The position numbers and the translations under genes are program-made. A DNA stretch of 64,000 nt from Armatimonadota bacterium (GTDB lineage Bacteria; Bacillota; Desulfotomaculia; Desulfotomaculales; Nap2-2B), in assembly GCA_023511535.1 (NCBI GenBank), contig JAIMBK010000005.1, positions 1 through 64,000 of the forward strand. Direction: 5' to 3'. Below, one piece after another: positions 62,586 to 64,000 of this stretch; the first letter of the stretch is position 1, and every line of letters starts with the position of its first letter. Under the pieces are notes generated by a model. It searched no databases, was not told the DNA's origin, and worked only from the letters and a program-made list of their open reading frames with translations.

Positions 62586-63362
62586 ATGTGGCAGCAAATT
62601 AAGGAAATATATGCTTACCGCGAGATGCTCAAAAACCTGGTAGCGAAAGAACTGCGGGCACGTTACAAGGGTTCGGTACTGGGGTTTTTGTGGACTTTTT
62701 TTAACCCTTTGCTGGTGCTGGTGGTATACAGCGTAGTTTTTTCTTTCGTGATGCGCGTGCAGCTTGAGCATTATTCCATGTTTTTGTTTGTCGGTCTGTT
62801 GCCCTGGAATTACCTGGCGACCTCGGCCCAGATGGGGGTGGCCAGTATTGTGGCCGGCGGCGGGCTGGTCAAAAAGACCTATTTCCCCAGAGAGATCTTG
62901 CCGTTATCAATAGTTCTGGCCAATCTCGTTAATTATCTATTGAGTTTATTTATTCTCCTCCCGGCTCTCCTGATTGTGCAAATTCCGTTGACCATCGCCT
63001 TGCTGGCTTTTCCAGTTGTGCTGGTGGCGCAGACATTGCTGGTGACGGGATTGACTCTTCTCCTGGCGGCAGCCAACGTTTATTTTCGCGACCTGGAGCA
63101 TATCACCGGCGTGGTGATGATGGCCTGGTTTTTCTTTACGCCAATTTTATACCCGTTGGAGATGGTGCCCCCGGAGCTAAAAGGTTTATTTCTCTTCAAT
63201 CCGGTGGTGCCGGTAATTAAAGCCTACCAGGATATCTTTTTCTACGGGCAATTTCCGGATTGGGCGAGCCTGGGTAGCTTCGCCGGCGGGGCAATGATCT
63301 TCCTTGTGCTCAGTTTAACTGTTTTCAACCGTCTGCAAAGGAACTTTGCCGAAGTCATTTAA
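62586..63362 (+). CDS. ABC-2 type polysaccharide export permease (Wzm/TagG-like)
   Basis: 258 residues. The short amphipathic N-terminus MWQQIKEIYAYREMLKNLVA leads to the family motif KELRARYKGSVLGFLWTFFN, then six membrane helices with YFPREILPLSIVLANL in the first loop and FFTPILYPLEMVP near the end. This is the membrane half of exporters for O-antigen or teichoic-acid-like polymers. GCAAGGTG precedes the ATG. The ATPase gene starts 14 bases downstream. Confidence 0.93.
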   Translation: MWQQIKEIYAYREMLKNLVAKELRARYKGSVLGFLWTFFNPLLVLVVYSVVFSFVMRVQLEHYSMFLFVGLLPWNYLATSAQMGVASIVAGGGLVKKTYFPREILPLSIVLANLVNYLLSLFILLPALLIVQIPLTIALLAFPVVLVAQTLLVTGLTLLLAAANVYFRDLEHITGVVMMAWFFFTPILYPLEMVPPELKGLFLFNPVVPVIKAYQDIFFYGQFPDWASLGSFAGGAMIFLVLSLTVFNRLQRNFAEVI

Positions 63363-63376
63363 AAGCGGGGTAGCGA

Positions 63377-64000
63377 ATGTCCATAGCTGTAAATGTAATC
63401 AACCTGTCGAAGAAATTTTACCTTTATCAGGACCGGGCGCAAACCCTGAAAGAGAGAATTATTTTCTGGAACCGCCAGAAAACCGAAGAATTCTGGGCTC
63501 TGCGGGACATCAACCTGACCGTTCCCAAAGGGGCCACCATTGGTTTAATCGGCCGCAACGGCAGCGGGAAAAGTACTCTTTTGAAAATTATCAGCAGGAT
63601 TCTCTACCCAACTGCGGGAGAAGTGCGGATAAACGGCCGGGTTTCCACCCTGCTCGAGCTGGGCGCCGGTTTCCACCCGGATTTTACGGGGCGGGAAAAT
63701 ATTTTTTTAAACGCTTCCATTCTAGGTTTGAGCCGCAAAGAAACCGAACGCTATTTAAACGAGATCATTGAGTTTGCCGAGTTGGCCGAGTTTATCGATC
63801 ATCCGGTGCGCAATTACTCTTCAGGAATGTACGTGCGGCTGGGTTTTTCCGTAGCCGTGCACGTGGACCCGGACATCTTGCTGGTGGACGAGGTCATGGC
63901 CGTCGGCGACCTGGCCTTTCAAAAAAAGTGCCTGGAAAAAATCAATGAGTTTCGCCGGAAAGGGAAGACAATAATCTTCGTTACCCATGATATGTCCCTG
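63377..64000 (+). CDS. ABC transporter ATP-binding protein for polysaccharide export (Wzt/TagH-like), partial
   Basis: The first 208 codons of the ATPase partner; the gene runs off the window. Walker A GLIGRNGSGKSTLL, Q-loop region LLELGAGFHPDFTGRENIFL, signature NYSSGMYVRLGFSVAVHVDP (SSGM variant typical of Wzt/TagH), Walker B ILLVDEVMAVGD and the switch His in IIFVTHDMSL are all present. ATG 63377 has GCGGGGTAGCGA upstream. It forms one operon with the permease. Confidence 0.93.
   Translation, partial: MSIAVNVINLSKKFYLYQDRAQTLKERIIFWNRQKTEEFWALRDINLTVPKGATIGLIGRNGSGKSTLLKIISRILYPTAGEVRINGRVSTLLELGAGFHPDFTGRENIFLNASILGLSRKETERYLNEIIEFAELAEFIDHPVRNYSSGMYVRLGFSVAVHVDPDILLVDEVMAVGDLAFQKKCLEKINEFRRKGKTIIFVTHDMSL

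Overview
The window looks like a chromosomal piece of a Gram-positive, spore-forming sulfate reducer of the Desulfotomaculum/Pelotomaculum type (Desulfotomaculales). This rests on three things: a sat-aprBA-qmoAB operon with an added HdrD-like gene, the clostridial gene order yicC-remA-gmk-rpoZ-coaBC-priA-def-fmt-DUF116, and Gram-positive promoters with frequent TTG/GTG starts behind strong ribosome binding sites. The assignment is inferred from gene content; no database search was run.

Layout. 0.1-10.4 kb: dissimilatory sulfate reduction. Sat makes APS, AprBA reduces it to sulfite, and QmoA/QmoB, an HdrD-like protein and a membrane QmoC-like protein are expected to carry menaquinol electrons to Apr. 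A 96-residue protein of unknown function sits between sat and aprB. 10.5-19.9 kb: DUF1646 transporter, HtrA protease, a leftward MFS / polysaccharide deacetylase pair followed by an acyl-CoA synthetase, a DacF-type carboxypeptidase and a Fur regulator. 20.1-25.7 kb: glycogen-type module made of DUF4912, a GH57 branching enzyme fused to a GT4 glycosyltransferase, and a GH15 glucoamylase. 26-39 kb: guaB, acuA, a winged-helix/coiled-coil protein, a two-component system preceded by a TumE-type toxin-antitoxin pair, fxsA, more toxin-antitoxin genes, a DUF2680 protein and a Ca2+ P-type ATPase. 39-54 kb: lysine and aspartate genes (dapF, dapL, aspC) and the conserved housekeeping run yicC to DUF116, interrupted by a PIN-domain toxin pair and a proline-rich protein, then a drug-efflux MFS gene with its own promoter and palindromic operator.

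54.3-62.5 kb is a graveyard of duplicated and broken genes: one complete retropepsin-like aspartic protease gene, three damaged relatives, an HMG-CoA lyase remnant fused to a RelE-like tail, a shortened RusA, a 27-codon rfbB start, and PIN and other remnants. Dispersed repeats and three near-identical SigH-like promoters run through it. It surrounds an O-antigen ligase/TPR gene and leads into a polysaccharide ABC exporter that runs off the right edge.

Two intergenic repeat families run through the whole window: long hairpins built from iterated GGCACAAAG-like units, and leaders ending in CCTATTTTCTGAGGAGG placed directly at ribosome binding sites. No rRNA, tRNA, CRISPR array or complete insertion sequence was seen.
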